Position numbers and translations under genes: made by a program
In this document: piece after piece, positions 9,692-16,869 of the stretch
Position numbering within the stretch: the stretch's first letter is position 1
Layout: every line of letters begins with the position of its first letter
The notes under the pieces: model-generated
What the model saw: only the letters and a program-made list of their open reading frames with translations
The model's database searches: none
Told to the model about the DNA's origin: nothing
Source of the DNA: Candidatus Mnemosynella biddleae
GTDB taxonomy: Archaea > Halobacteriota > Archaeoglobi > Mnemosynellales > Mnemosynellaceae
NCBI GenBank assembly: GCA_002011165.2
Contig: MTMI02000007.1
Coordinates: 1 to 64,000, forward strand
DNA: 64,000 nucleotides
Reading direction: 5' to 3'

Positions 9692-10654
9692 TCAGAATCT
9701 CCCCCTCTTGAGGAGATATATGAAGAATGGGGCTCCGAACATTGCCGTGATAACACCTATTGGAATCTCCGCTTCTATGATATTCCTTGCAAGTAAATCG
9801 GAAAGAACCATGAGAGTGGATCCAAAGAGAAGGGATGATGGTAGTAGGATTGTATGATCTGGTCCCACAACTCTTCTCATCATATGAGGAACAACAAGAC
9901 CAACAAACCCGATGATTCCAGTGAAGGAAACCGAAATGGCTGTTAGAAGGGCTACAAGCCCCATTATCAGCTTCTTCAATTTCTCTGGATCAATCCCGAC
10001 GTAAACAGCAGTCTCCTCTCCTAAAAGCATGGCATTGAGTTCTCGAGAAAAGAAGTAGATTGATAGACTTCCAAAAAGAGAGACAAATAACATCACTGTA
10101 ACATCGCTCCATGAAGGATTCCTTAAACTTCCCAGAAGCCAAGAAATTGCGTTGTGATAGTTACCAGTGAGATACATTATCACTGAGGTGATGGCGCTGA
10201 GAAAAGATCCAACCGCTATTCCTGAAAGAAGTAAGGTGTCAATCGGAACTCTTCCATTTGTTTTTGCTATTTCATAGACGATAAAAACTGCAAGAAGACC
10301 TCCAAGAAAGGCGAAAAGCGATATGCTGAGAAGACCAGGAAACAGAGCCAGCGCTAGAACTGCTCCAACAGCTGCTCCAGAGGAGATTCCAAGAATATAT
10401 GGATCTCCCATCGGGTTCCTGAATATTGCCTGAACAACCGCACCGGAGATTGAAAGCGAAGCCCCAACAAACACTCCCATCAGAATTCTTGGAAGCCTAA
10501 CTTCTACTATAATTCTCCTGTAGTTGTCATTAGTTGAAGCTCCGAAAAGGACTTTTAAGATCTCTTCTGGAGGTATTCTCACGGATCCTATAAGGAGGGA
10601 GAGGATGATTACTCCAAGAAGTATTGCTAGAAGAAATAGAATAATTTTCCTCAT
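9692..10654 (-). CDS. btuC: FecCD/BtuC-type ABC permease
   Basis: 320 aa and almost wholly hydrophobic, with about nine or ten membrane segments. Family marks include RLPRILMGVFVGASLSISGA, GDPYILGISSGAAVGAVLAL and GFVGLVVPHMMRRVVGPDH, the last being the segment that contacts the ATPase. It forms the membrane channel of a type II importer with the ATPase just downstream and the binding lipoprotein just upstream (4-bp overlap with the latter). Corrinoid versus iron-chelate specificity cannot be told from the permease alone. Confidence 0.9.
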   Translation of the reverse strand: MRKIILFLLAILLGVIILSLLIGSVRIPPEEILKVLFGASTNDNYRRIIVEVRLPRILMGVFVGASLSISGAVVQAIFRNPMGDPYILGISSGAAVGAVLALALFPGLLSISLFAFLGGLLAVFIVYEIAKTNGRVPIDTLLLSGIAVGSFLSAITSVIMYLTGNYHNAISWLLGSLRNPSWSDVTVMLFVSLFGSLSIYFFSRELNAMLLGEETAVYVGIDPEKLKKLIMGLVALLTAISVSFTGIIGFVGLVVPHMMRRVVGPDHTILLPSSLLFGSTLMVLSDLLARNIIEAEIPIGVITAMFGAPFFIYLLKRGRF

Positions 10655-11565
10655 TTTTCCTCCTGAATTATCTTAAAAATCTCTTCCAGTCCAATTATCA
10701 CTCTCGGAGATGGTCTCGAAATGACATCTGCGTTAACCATGTACACTCTTCCGTTTTTAATGGCTGAAACTGAAGACAACCTTTTATCATTTAAAATTGC
10801 CTTATAGGAGATTTCTCCTCCAGTTTCATGTTCTGCCATCACGATTATGACCTTTGGATCTCTGCTGATGATTTTCTCGTATCCCACTATCTGATAACCC
10901 TTCACGTCTTCAAAAATGTTCACACCCCCGGAAATTTTTATCATATCATCTATGAACGTCTCACCCCCTGCAATCCAGATTGGATCGTGCCACACAACAA
11001 CCATGACTCTAACTCCTTTCTTCTTCACACTTTTGTTGATCTCATCTATTCTCTCTTTTATCTCGGAAACGATTCTCGTTGCATTTTTCTCGTATCCAGT
11101 GATTTTTCCTATTAGCATAATGCTTGTCATTATATCTTCAAGACTCTTCTCATCAAGAGCTATCACCGGAATTCCAAGCTCTTCAAGCTTCTCAATTACA
11201 CTGAGATCATTCAGTCTATGGGCTATCACGAGATCCGGTGAGAGATCAAGGATTTTTTCGATATCTGGATGCGCTATATCTCCTACTTTCGTAATATTTT
11301 TCGCCTCTGGCGGATAATCGCAGTAAATGGTGTTTCCCACTACTTTTCCTCCTGCACCTATTGCGAAAAGAATCTCAGTCACGCTTGGAGCAAGTGAAAC
11401 AATCCTCTTAGGAGGCTCCTCAAGTATAACAGTTCGGTTGAGAGCATCTGTTACGATGATTGAACCGGGACTCTCTTCTCTCTCTTTTTCAATACATCCG
11501 CTCAAGGAGAATGAGAGGATGAGAATGACTAAGATGAGGGAGCAAGCTCTCTTCATTTTCATCAT
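10651..11565 (-). CDS. btuF: BtuF/FepB-type substrate-binding lipoprotein
   Basis: 304 aa. Signal peptide with a lipobox ending LSGC (Cys about residue 27), so the mature protein should be lipid-anchored outside the membrane. The solute-binding fold is clear: PKRIVSLAPSVTEILFAIGA, DLVIAHRLNDLSVIEKL, PKVIIVMAEHETGG. The long rigid helix between the lobes is typical of the cluster that binds cobalamin, haem or siderophores. It is the first gene of btuF-btuC-btuD and is preceded by a TATA box and a palindrome that covers the presumed transcription start. The gene is divergent from the B12-dependent ribonucleotide reductase. Confidence 0.88.
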   Translation of the reverse strand: MMKMKRACSLILVILILSFSLSGCIEKEREESPGSIIVTDALNRTVILEEPPKRIVSLAPSVTEILFAIGAGGKVVGNTIYCDYPPEAKNITKVGDIAHPDIEKILDLSPDLVIAHRLNDLSVIEKLEELGIPVIALDEKSLEDIMTSIMLIGKITGYEKNATRIVSEIKERIDEINKSVKKKGVRVMVVVWHDPIWIAGGETFIDDMIKISGGVNIFEDVKGYQIVGYEKIISRDPKVIIVMAEHETGGEISYKAILNDKRLSSVSAIKNGRVYMVNADVISRPSPRVIIGLEEIFKIIQEEK

Positions 11566-11569
11566 TGTC

Positions 11570-11584
11570 TGGATATGTTATCCA
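11570..11584. promoter_or_regulatory. Operator-like palindrome between btuF TATA box and start
   Basis: TGGATA-TGT-TATCCA is a perfect 6-bp inverted repeat with a 3-nt centre. It lies 5 bp before the btuF start codon and just downstream of its TATA box, so a bound protein would cover the transcription start. Repressor identity is unknown. Confidence 0.5.
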
Positions 11585-11588
11585 AAAC

Positions 11589-11596
11589 TATAAAAA
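11589..11596 (-). promoter_or_regulatory. TATA box of btuF
   Basis: Reading on the minus strand, TTTTTATA lies about 27 nt before the btuF ATG at 11565, giving a nearly leaderless message. Confidence 0.55.
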
Positions 11597-11728
11597 TGGT
11601 TTGATAATGTTTCCGATATTAAAGGTGCTCTCGAGAGTTAACAGTTGAAATTCCTCTCAAAAAACATCCCATAGAAAGCGGAAAGTTTGTGATGGATTCA
11701 AAGAAGAATCCAGTATTTAAGACAGAGG

Positions 11729-11737
11729 TTTTATTAA
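11729..11737 (+). promoter_or_regulatory. TATA box of the ribonucleotide reductase gene
   Basis: TTTTATTAA is about 30 nt before the ATG at 11764. This spacing supports a leaderless start there instead of the upstream GTG/ATG at 11689-11694. Confidence 0.45.
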
Positions 11738-11763
11738 CGTCTCTTCTCAAAAATTCAATTAGC

Positions 11764-13809
11764 ATGATAAAACATGTGAAGAAGCGAGATGGATCGCTCC
11801 AACCTTTCGATATCAGAAGAATTGAGAATGCAGTTGAGAAAGCCTTTAAATCTCTTGGAGTTCGAGGAAACGCAAAAGAGATTGCAGAAGAGGTGAAAAG
11901 AAGAATTGAAGATCACGAAGTTATTTCAGTTGAGGAAATTCAGGATGTGGTGGAAAAAGTCCTCATAGAGAGGGAATATGCAGAGGTTGCAAAAGCTTAT
12001 ATTCTTTATCGCAAAGAGCGGGAGAGAGTCAGAGAACTTAAAAAGACAATCGGCGTCAGAGATGACCTCAAGCTCTCAGTAAATGCTGTAAAGGTGCTCG
12101 AAAGGAGATATCTTTTGAAGGATGAGAATGGAAGAGTTATAGAAACTCCTTCTCAGATGTTTCAGAGAGTTGCAAATCATGTTGCAAGATCGGAGAAACT
12201 TTACGGAGAGGATGAGGAGAAGTTTGCAAAAATCTTCAAAAGTATGATGACCTCTCTGAGGTTTCTTCCCAATTCTCCTACTCTCATGAACGCTGGAACA
12301 CCACTCGGTCAGTTATCTGCTTGTTTCGTCCTTCCTGTGGAGGACTCAATAGAGAAAATCTTCGAGACTCTAAAACACATGGCGATAATTCACAAGAGCG
12401 GAGGCGGAACAGGATTTTCATTTTCGAAGATCAGACCGAGAGGAGATATCGTACGCTCAACTTCCGGAGTTGCCTCTGGGCCTCTCTCCTTTATGAGGGT
12501 TTTTGACGTGACGACTGATGTGATAAAACAGGGAGGTAGAAGAAGAGGAGCAAATATGGGCATCCTTGATGTCACTCATCCCGATATTCTCGAATTCATA
12601 GTCGCGAAGGAGAGGGAGGGCATTCTAACAAATTTCAATATATCCGTAATGGTCTCAAATGAGTTTATGGAGAAAGCCATTGCGAATGAGGATTACGAGC
12701 TCGTTAATCCAAGAAATGGAGAAACTGTGAGAAAACTAAATGCTGGAGACGTCTTCAGATTAATTGCGAGAAGTGCATGGCTGAGCGGAGATCCGGGATT
12801 ACTCTTCATGGACAGAATAAATGAAGATAATCCAACTCCCTCCCTCGGGAAAATTGAAGCTACAAATCCATGCGGGGAACAACCGCTTTTACCCTATGAG
12901 AGTTGTAATCTTGGAGCGATAAATCTCGCAAAATTCGTGAAAAATGGTGAAATTGATTGGGAAAGTCTTTCTGAGATCATTCCGCTTGCGGTGAGATTTC
13001 TTGATGATGTAATTGATGTTAATGTCTTTCCTCTTAAGAAAATTGAGGAAATGACGAAAGCGAACAGAAAGATTGGTCTCGGAGTGATGGGATTTGCAGA
13101 TATGCTCATTCAAATGGAAATTCCCTATGAGTCTGAAGACGCTTTGAGAATTGCAGAAAGGCTCATGAAGTTCATCAGTGAAAGAGCAAGAGAGGCCTCA
13201 AGAAAGCTTGCGGATGAGCGAGGATCCTTTCCAAACTTTGAGATTAGCACCCTTAAAAAATATGGAGCAATGAGAAATGCCACTCTAACCACAATTGCCC
13301 CAACAGGAAGCATAAGCATCATTGCAGGGTGTTCAAGCGGAATAGAGCCTCTTTTCGCTGTTTCTTATATCAGACATGTGATGGATGGAGTCACTCTCTT
13401 TGAAACGAATCAGTATTTCGAAGAAGAAATGAAAAGAAGAGGAATATCAAAAGACATCCTTGTGAAGATTGCAAAAAGTGGATCAATTCAAAATATTCCT
13501 GAAATTTCCGAGGATCTCAAGAGGATATATCTCACCGCTTTTGACATCTCTCCAGAGTTCCACGTAAAGATGCAGGCAGCATTTCAAAAATATACTGATA
13601 ACGCTGTATCGAAGACTGTAAATCTCCCTCAGACCGCTACAATCTCAGATGTAGAGAAGATCTTCATCGAGGCTTATCGGAGGAGATGCAAGGGAATTAC
13701 AGTTTACCGATACGGAAGTAGATCTCAACAGGTTCTTAGATTCGGGGAAGCAGAGGATTATCTCATTGCAGATTCTGAATACTCAGGAGGTTGTCTTTAT
13801 GTCTGTTGA
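11764..13809 (+). CDS. nrdJ: Adenosylcobalamin-dependent (class II) ribonucleotide reductase
   Basis: 681 aa from the chosen ATG. It reduces ribonucleotides to deoxyribonucleotides with an adenosylcobalamin radical. The N-terminal ATP cone (about 1-95) starts IKHVKKRDGSLQPFD. The barrel holds LPNSPTLMNAG, LSACFVLPVEDS, the active-site NPCGEQPLLPYESCNLG, and IAPTGSISIIAG. The C-terminal tail ends GGCLYVC, a cysteine pair expected to relay electrons. In-frame GTG and ATG codons at 11689 and 11692 would add 25 residues. I prefer 11764 because the TATA box is in place and the ATP cone begins at once. The last 11 nt overlap the next gene. Confidence 0.92.
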   Translation: MIKHVKKRDGSLQPFDIRRIENAVEKAFKSLGVRGNAKEIAEEVKRRIEDHEVISVEEIQDVVEKVLIEREYAEVAKAYILYRKERERVRELKKTIGVRDDLKLSVNAVKVLERRYLLKDENGRVIETPSQMFQRVANHVARSEKLYGEDEEKFAKIFKSMMTSLRFLPNSPTLMNAGTPLGQLSACFVLPVEDSIEKIFETLKHMAIIHKSGGGTGFSFSKIRPRGDIVRSTSGVASGPLSFMRVFDVTTDVIKQGGRRRGANMGILDVTHPDILEFIVAKEREGILTNFNISVMVSNEFMEKAIANEDYELVNPRNGETVRKLNAGDVFRLIARSAWLSGDPGLLFMDRINEDNPTPSLGKIEATNPCGEQPLLPYESCNLGAINLAKFVKNGEIDWESLSEIIPLAVRFLDDVIDVNVFPLKKIEEMTKANRKIGLGVMGFADMLIQMEIPYESEDALRIAERLMKFISERAREASRKLADERGSFPNFEISTLKKYGAMRNATLTTIAPTGSISIIAGCSSGIEPLFAVSYIRHVMDGVTLFETNQYFEEEMKRRGISKDILVKIAKSGSIQNIPEISEDLKRIYLTAFDISPEFHVKMQAAFQKYTDNAVSKTVNLPQTATISDVEKIFIEAYRRRCKGITVYRYGSRSQQVLRFGEAEDYLIADSEYSGGCLYVC

Positions 13810-15130
13810 GAAGAAAGATGAGTATTACTTCGCAAAGAAGTTTGGAATCTCCCCCTCTGAGTTTTTAGATTTTTCATCTTACGTGAATCCTAATCCTCCA
13901 CCGGATTTCACGTGGGTGATAATAGAAGCCTCTTCCGAACTCTTCAGAAATCCAGATGCTACTTGCGAGGAGTTGAAGAGAAGAATTTCAAATTATTGGG
14001 GAATTAAAGAAGGAAATTTACTCCTCAGCAATAGTTTTTCGGGGATTATACGATTAGCTATTAACGCAATGGATTTGAGAAAAGTGATTGTGGCTGAAAT
14101 TCACGCAGATTACGTTCCAGATTTTAAAATTTCTGGATGCGAAATCATAAAGTGGAGTGGTGAGATCTCAGAACTTCCTTTAAATAATCTCGAAGAATTT
14201 CAAGCAGTGATTTTATCAAATCCTTCAATCGAGAGTGGTAGATTGAAGAATAGAGATGAACTCTCAGAACTATTGAACAAGCTTTTTGATATCGGGGCTT
14301 ACCTTATTGTAGATGAAAGGTTAATCGAACTGTCTAATCCCTCCCAAAGCCTCTCTTCCAAAGTCTCTAAATTCGAAAACCTCTTGGTTCTGAATTCTCT
14401 TTCCAATTCTTTTGGAATTCTTGGATTACCTCTCGGCTATGCAATAGCCAGTGAAGAACTCATCGAAGAATTAGAGAAAATTAAGCCAATAGAGCTCATC
14501 GATGTACTGACTCAGGCTATTGCGAGATATTTGTTCGAAAATCCGTCAGAGTATTTTGAGGAATCCAGAAGAATTATAGAAGAAGAAAAAAGGTGGTTGA
14601 AATTCAGTTTGGAGTCTCTCTCAATAAAAGTCTTTGATTCGGATGCAAATTTCCTTTTGTTAGATCCATCCTCTCTCGGCCTATCTCCATCTGAACTCAC
14701 GGAAGCTTTAGCAAGAGAGGGCATTTTGGTGAGAGAGTCGGGAGATCTCATCGGACTCGGAGTCAGGAAAAGGGAAGAAAATACAAAACTGATCACATCT
14801 TTGGAAAAAATAGTGAATAGACCCGAGAATCTCTCTAATAAATGGTTTAGAGATCTTGAGAGAAGAGAGGAACCAATAGGCCCAAGAACATCCTGTCCTT
14901 ATTATCCATGTCATTTCGAATCTCAGGATTGTACCTTCTGTTTTTGTCCATTCTATCCGTGCGAAAACGAAGCTTTTGGAGATTATCTGGAGAAAGAAAA
15001 TCGAAAGATTTGGTCCTGTTTGAGATGCAGTGTGGTTCATGAGTCTGAGGTTGCAAAAGAGCTTTTCAGGATGATGAAAGAGGGAAAAACAAAAGAGGAA
15101 ATGTGGGAGTGGTTACTCTCCCAAACTTGA
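13799..15130 (+). CDS. CobD-like threonine-phosphate decarboxylase homologue lacking the PLP lysine, fused to a Cys-rich domain
   Basis: 443 aa. Residues 1-350 follow the aminotransferase-fold CobD family, which makes aminopropanol phosphate for cobamides. The segment that should carry the PLP lysine (SLTK-FxxPGLRLGY in CobD) reads SLSNSFGILGLPLGY, with Asn at 203, so the Schiff-base lysine is absent. The usual GNG phosphate loop is also altered (LLLSNSFSG). Residues 361-443 hold eight cysteines, including TSCPYYPC, CTFCFCPFYPC and SCLRC. This Cys-rich domain is found fused to CobD in Methanosarcina. Start ATG 13799 has AGGAGGT at 13786-13792 inside the reductase gene, so the two are translationally coupled. 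Confidence 0.75.
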   Translation: MSVEKKDEYYFAKKFGISPSEFLDFSSYVNPNPPPDFTWVIIEASSELFRNPDATCEELKRRISNYWGIKEGNLLLSNSFSGIIRLAINAMDLRKVIVAEIHADYVPDFKISGCEIIKWSGEISELPLNNLEEFQAVILSNPSIESGRLKNRDELSELLNKLFDIGAYLIVDERLIELSNPSQSLSSKVSKFENLLVLNSLSNSFGILGLPLGYAIASEELIEELEKIKPIELIDVLTQAIARYLFENPSEYFEESRRIIEEEKRWLKFSLESLSIKVFDSDANFLLLDPSSLGLSPSELTEALAREGILVRESGDLIGLGVRKREENTKLITSLEKIVNRPENLSNKWFRDLERREEPIGPRTSCPYYPCHFESQDCTFCFCPFYPCENEAFGDYLEKENRKIWSCLRCSVVHESEVAKELFRMMKEGKTKEEMWEWLLSQT

Positions 15131-15143
15131 GGGCATCATAACA

Positions 15144-15152
15144 TTTATTTAT
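15144..15152 (+). promoter_or_regulatory. TATA box of tRNA-Trp
   Basis: TTTATTTAT is centred about 28 nt before the first base of the tRNA, the expected archaeal spacing. Confidence 0.5.
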
Positions 15153-15175
15153 CTCCATTCCTACTTCTTCATCGT

Positions 15176-15325
15176 GGGGCTGTGGCCTAGCCAGGAAGGG
15201 CGGCGGGCTCCAGCGGTTTATGATGATTAACGGGTCTGCTGAGACTTTGTTCGAGGAGGACCCGTTGGAGCTCTGATAGAATCGAAGAGACCCGCCGGTC
15301 GTGCGTTCAAATCGCACCAGCCCCA
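15176..15325 (+). tRNA. tRNA-Trp (CCA) with a 76-nt intron
   Basis: Acceptor GGGGCTG (15176-15182) pairs with CAGCCCC (15318-15324), then discriminator A. Anticodon CCA is at 15210-15212. The anticodon stem GCGGG pairs with CCCGC across an intron placed after base 37 (intron 15214-15289). The T arm holds GTTCAAATC. CCA is not encoded. The intron holds box C/D elements and guides that match this same tRNA. It stands alone between the CobD-like gene and a TauE-like gene. Confidence 0.95.
15214..15289 (+). ncRNA. Box C/D guide RNA inside the tRNA-Trp intron
   Basis: Box C ATGATGA at 15220-15226, D' CTGA at 15239-15242, D CTGA at 15273-15276; box C' is degenerate (15248-15260). The D guide pairs with GCTCCA of the anticodon loop and puts C34 opposite the fifth base upstream of box D. 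The D' guide CGGGTCTG matches CAGACCCG in the spliced anticodon arm and puts C39 at the same fifth position. This is the arrangement known for tRNA-Trp introns of other euryarchaea, which direct 2'-O-methylation of bases 34 and 39. The D' target spans the exon junction, so it exists as a continuous sequence only in spliced tRNA. Confidence 0.88.
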
Positions 15326-15336
15326 CTTCACAATAA

Positions 15337-15347
15337 ATTTTTTAAAG
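15337..15347 (+). promoter_or_regulatory. TATA box before the TauE-like gene
   Basis: ATTTTTTAAAG is centred about 28 nt before the ATG at 15370. The T-rich run may also end tRNA-Trp transcription. Confidence 0.4.
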
Positions 15348-15369
15348 GATTTTTTCCATCTCATGGAGG

Positions 15370-16197
15370 ATGATTGAACTGCTGAGCTTTCTTTCAATCG
15401 CCTTCGCAGCAATTCTCATAGGCTTCTTTGCCTCTATGATGGGAGTTGGTGGAGGAATCTTCATAGTTCCCATGCTTACACTCATTTTCTCGTTCTCTGC
15501 TGAGAGTGCAGTAGGAACAAGTATAACTGCAGTTGTCTTCACATCCATTTCTTCGAGCATAGTTTACTTTAGAAAAAGATTAATTGATTATAGACTTGGG
15601 GCCATTCTTATCATAACATCTCTCATCGGCGTTCGCTTAGGTGCTCTTGCAACTGCAAAAGTTCACTCCGAAGTCATTCTTCTTGCGTTTGGCCTCCTTC
15701 TCCTTTATCCCTCCATTATGATGATAAGAGGGAAGAAACCTTCTGAGATTGTAAATATCTTCAAGAACTCCAGTAGAGCATCGAGCTCGGGATATACAAG
15801 AAGAGTCGAACTTGGGGGAGAGGTTTTTGAATATGGATACAGCTCACTTTCAGCCCTTATTCTGGGTCTCGGAGCTGGATTCGCTTCTGGCTTCCTCGGT
15901 ATTGGTGGAGGAACAGTTATGGTTCCTTCTATGGTCCTCCTCCTCGGAATTCCTATGATCGTTGCGGTTGCAACATCTCTCTTTGTGATGATTCCAACAA
16001 GCATTCTCGGAGCCTACACTCATTTCACTCTCGGAAACGTGAATTTCGGCTATGCAATTCCCCTTATTCTCGGTGTTTTCATCGGTGCACAAGTAGGAGC
16101 GAGAACAGCTCAAAAACTTCCCGCAATCAGATTAAGGCAAATATTTGGTATTCTCCTACTTTATGCAAGTTTGAGAATGATCTGGTCTGCGGTGTGA
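15370..16197 (+). CDS. TauE/SafE family membrane exporter
   Basis: 275 aa with about eight hydrophobic segments. The two halves repeat the family glycine motif: MMGVGGGIFIVPML near residue 20 and FLGIGGGTVMVPSMVLLLG near residue 178. The family moves small anions such as sulfite, sulfoacetate or organosulfonates across the membrane, usually outward; the substrate here is unknown. It is read as the first gene of a run with the riboflavin reductase (3-bp gap) and the RNA methyltransferase. The start is set by the TATA spacing; no ribosome site is in the normal place. Confidence 0.83.
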   Translation: MIELLSFLSIAFAAILIGFFASMMGVGGGIFIVPMLTLIFSFSAESAVGTSITAVVFTSISSSIVYFRKRLIDYRLGAILIITSLIGVRLGALATAKVHSEVILLAFGLLLLYPSIMMIRGKKPSEIVNIFKNSSRASSSGYTRRVELGGEVFEYGYSSLSALILGLGAGFASGFLGIGGGTVMVPSMVLLLGIPMIVAVATSLFVMIPTSILGAYTHFTLGNVNFGYAIPLILGVFIGAQVGARTAQKLPAIRLRQIFGILLLYASLRMIWSAV

Positions 16198-16200
16198 GTC

Positions 16201-16869
16201 ATGAAGCCATACGTCCTCGTGAACACTGCAATGAGTCTTGATGGGAAGATCTCGACATCTCTCAGAAGACAGACTAGAATCTCTTCGGAATGGGATAGGA
16301 GGAGAGTAGACTTCCTGAGAGCATCGTGTGATGCAATTATGGTTGGAATAGGCACGGTTTTGAGTGACAATCCCAGTTTGACAGTTAAATCAGAGGAGCT
16401 GAGGAGAAAGAGAAGAGATGAGGGAAAAGAAGAAAATCCCTTGAGAGTCATTGTGGACAGCAGTTTAAGAATTCCGAAGAATGCGGAAGTTCTTCACAAA
16501 GGAGAGGGAAAGAGATTGATCTTCTCAACATTTCGAGCACCGGAAGAGAGGATAAAAGAGCTTCAGAACTTTGCTGAAGTCGTTCTGGTTGGTGAGGAGA
16601 GAGTTAACCTAAAAGAGGCAATGAAGGAGCTTCACAAGAGAGAGGTTAAACGTATTTTAGTTGAGGGAGGAGGAACTTTGATATTTTCCCTTCTCAAAGA
16701 AGGTCTTGTGGATGAAATTTGTGTTTACATTAAGAATATTGTGATTGGTGGAGAAAGAGCTCCAACTCTTGTGGATGGAGAGGGCTTTATCGAGAACTTT
16801 CCCGAGTTTCATCTCTCCTCTCTCCTCACAGATGAGAATGGGGTTCTGTTGAGATGGAAACGAAGGTAA
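16201..16869 (+). CDS. 2,5-diamino-6-ribosylamino-pyrimidinone 5'-phosphate reductase (riboflavin/F420 pathway)
   Basis: 222 aa, a RibD C-terminal (RIB7-like) reductase standing alone, as in archaea and fungi. It reduces the ribosyl chain of the GTP-derived pyrimidine with NAD(P)H early in riboflavin synthesis. Visible marks: VNTAMSLDGKIST at the N terminus, CDAIMVGIGTVLSDNPSLTV, PLRVIVDSSLRIP, and LVEGGGTLIFSLLKEGLVDEI. The next riboflavin steps (ribH, ribC, ribL) lie at 33.6-36.5 kb. The gene overlaps the next one by 16 bp. Confidence 0.92.
   Translation: MKPYVLVNTAMSLDGKISTSLRRQTRISSEWDRRRVDFLRASCDAIMVGIGTVLSDNPSLTVKSEELRRKRRDEGKEENPLRVIVDSSLRIPKNAEVLHKGEGKRLIFSTFRAPEERIKELQNFAEVVLVGEERVNLKEAMKELHKREVKRILVEGGGTLIFSLLKEGLVDEICVYIKNIVIGGERAPTLVDGEGFIENFPEFHLSSLLTDENGVLLRWKRR

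Noticed and set aside
11628-11637. CTCTCGAGAG palindrome in the btuF-nrdJ spacer
   Set aside because: Only 10 bp with no spacing that relates to either TATA box; chance is likely in sequence this rich in CTC and GAG.
13125-13322. Small minus-strand ORFs within nrdJ, rpoB, rpoA and fusA
   Set aside because: All are antisense to well-supported genes and lack starts with ribosome sites.
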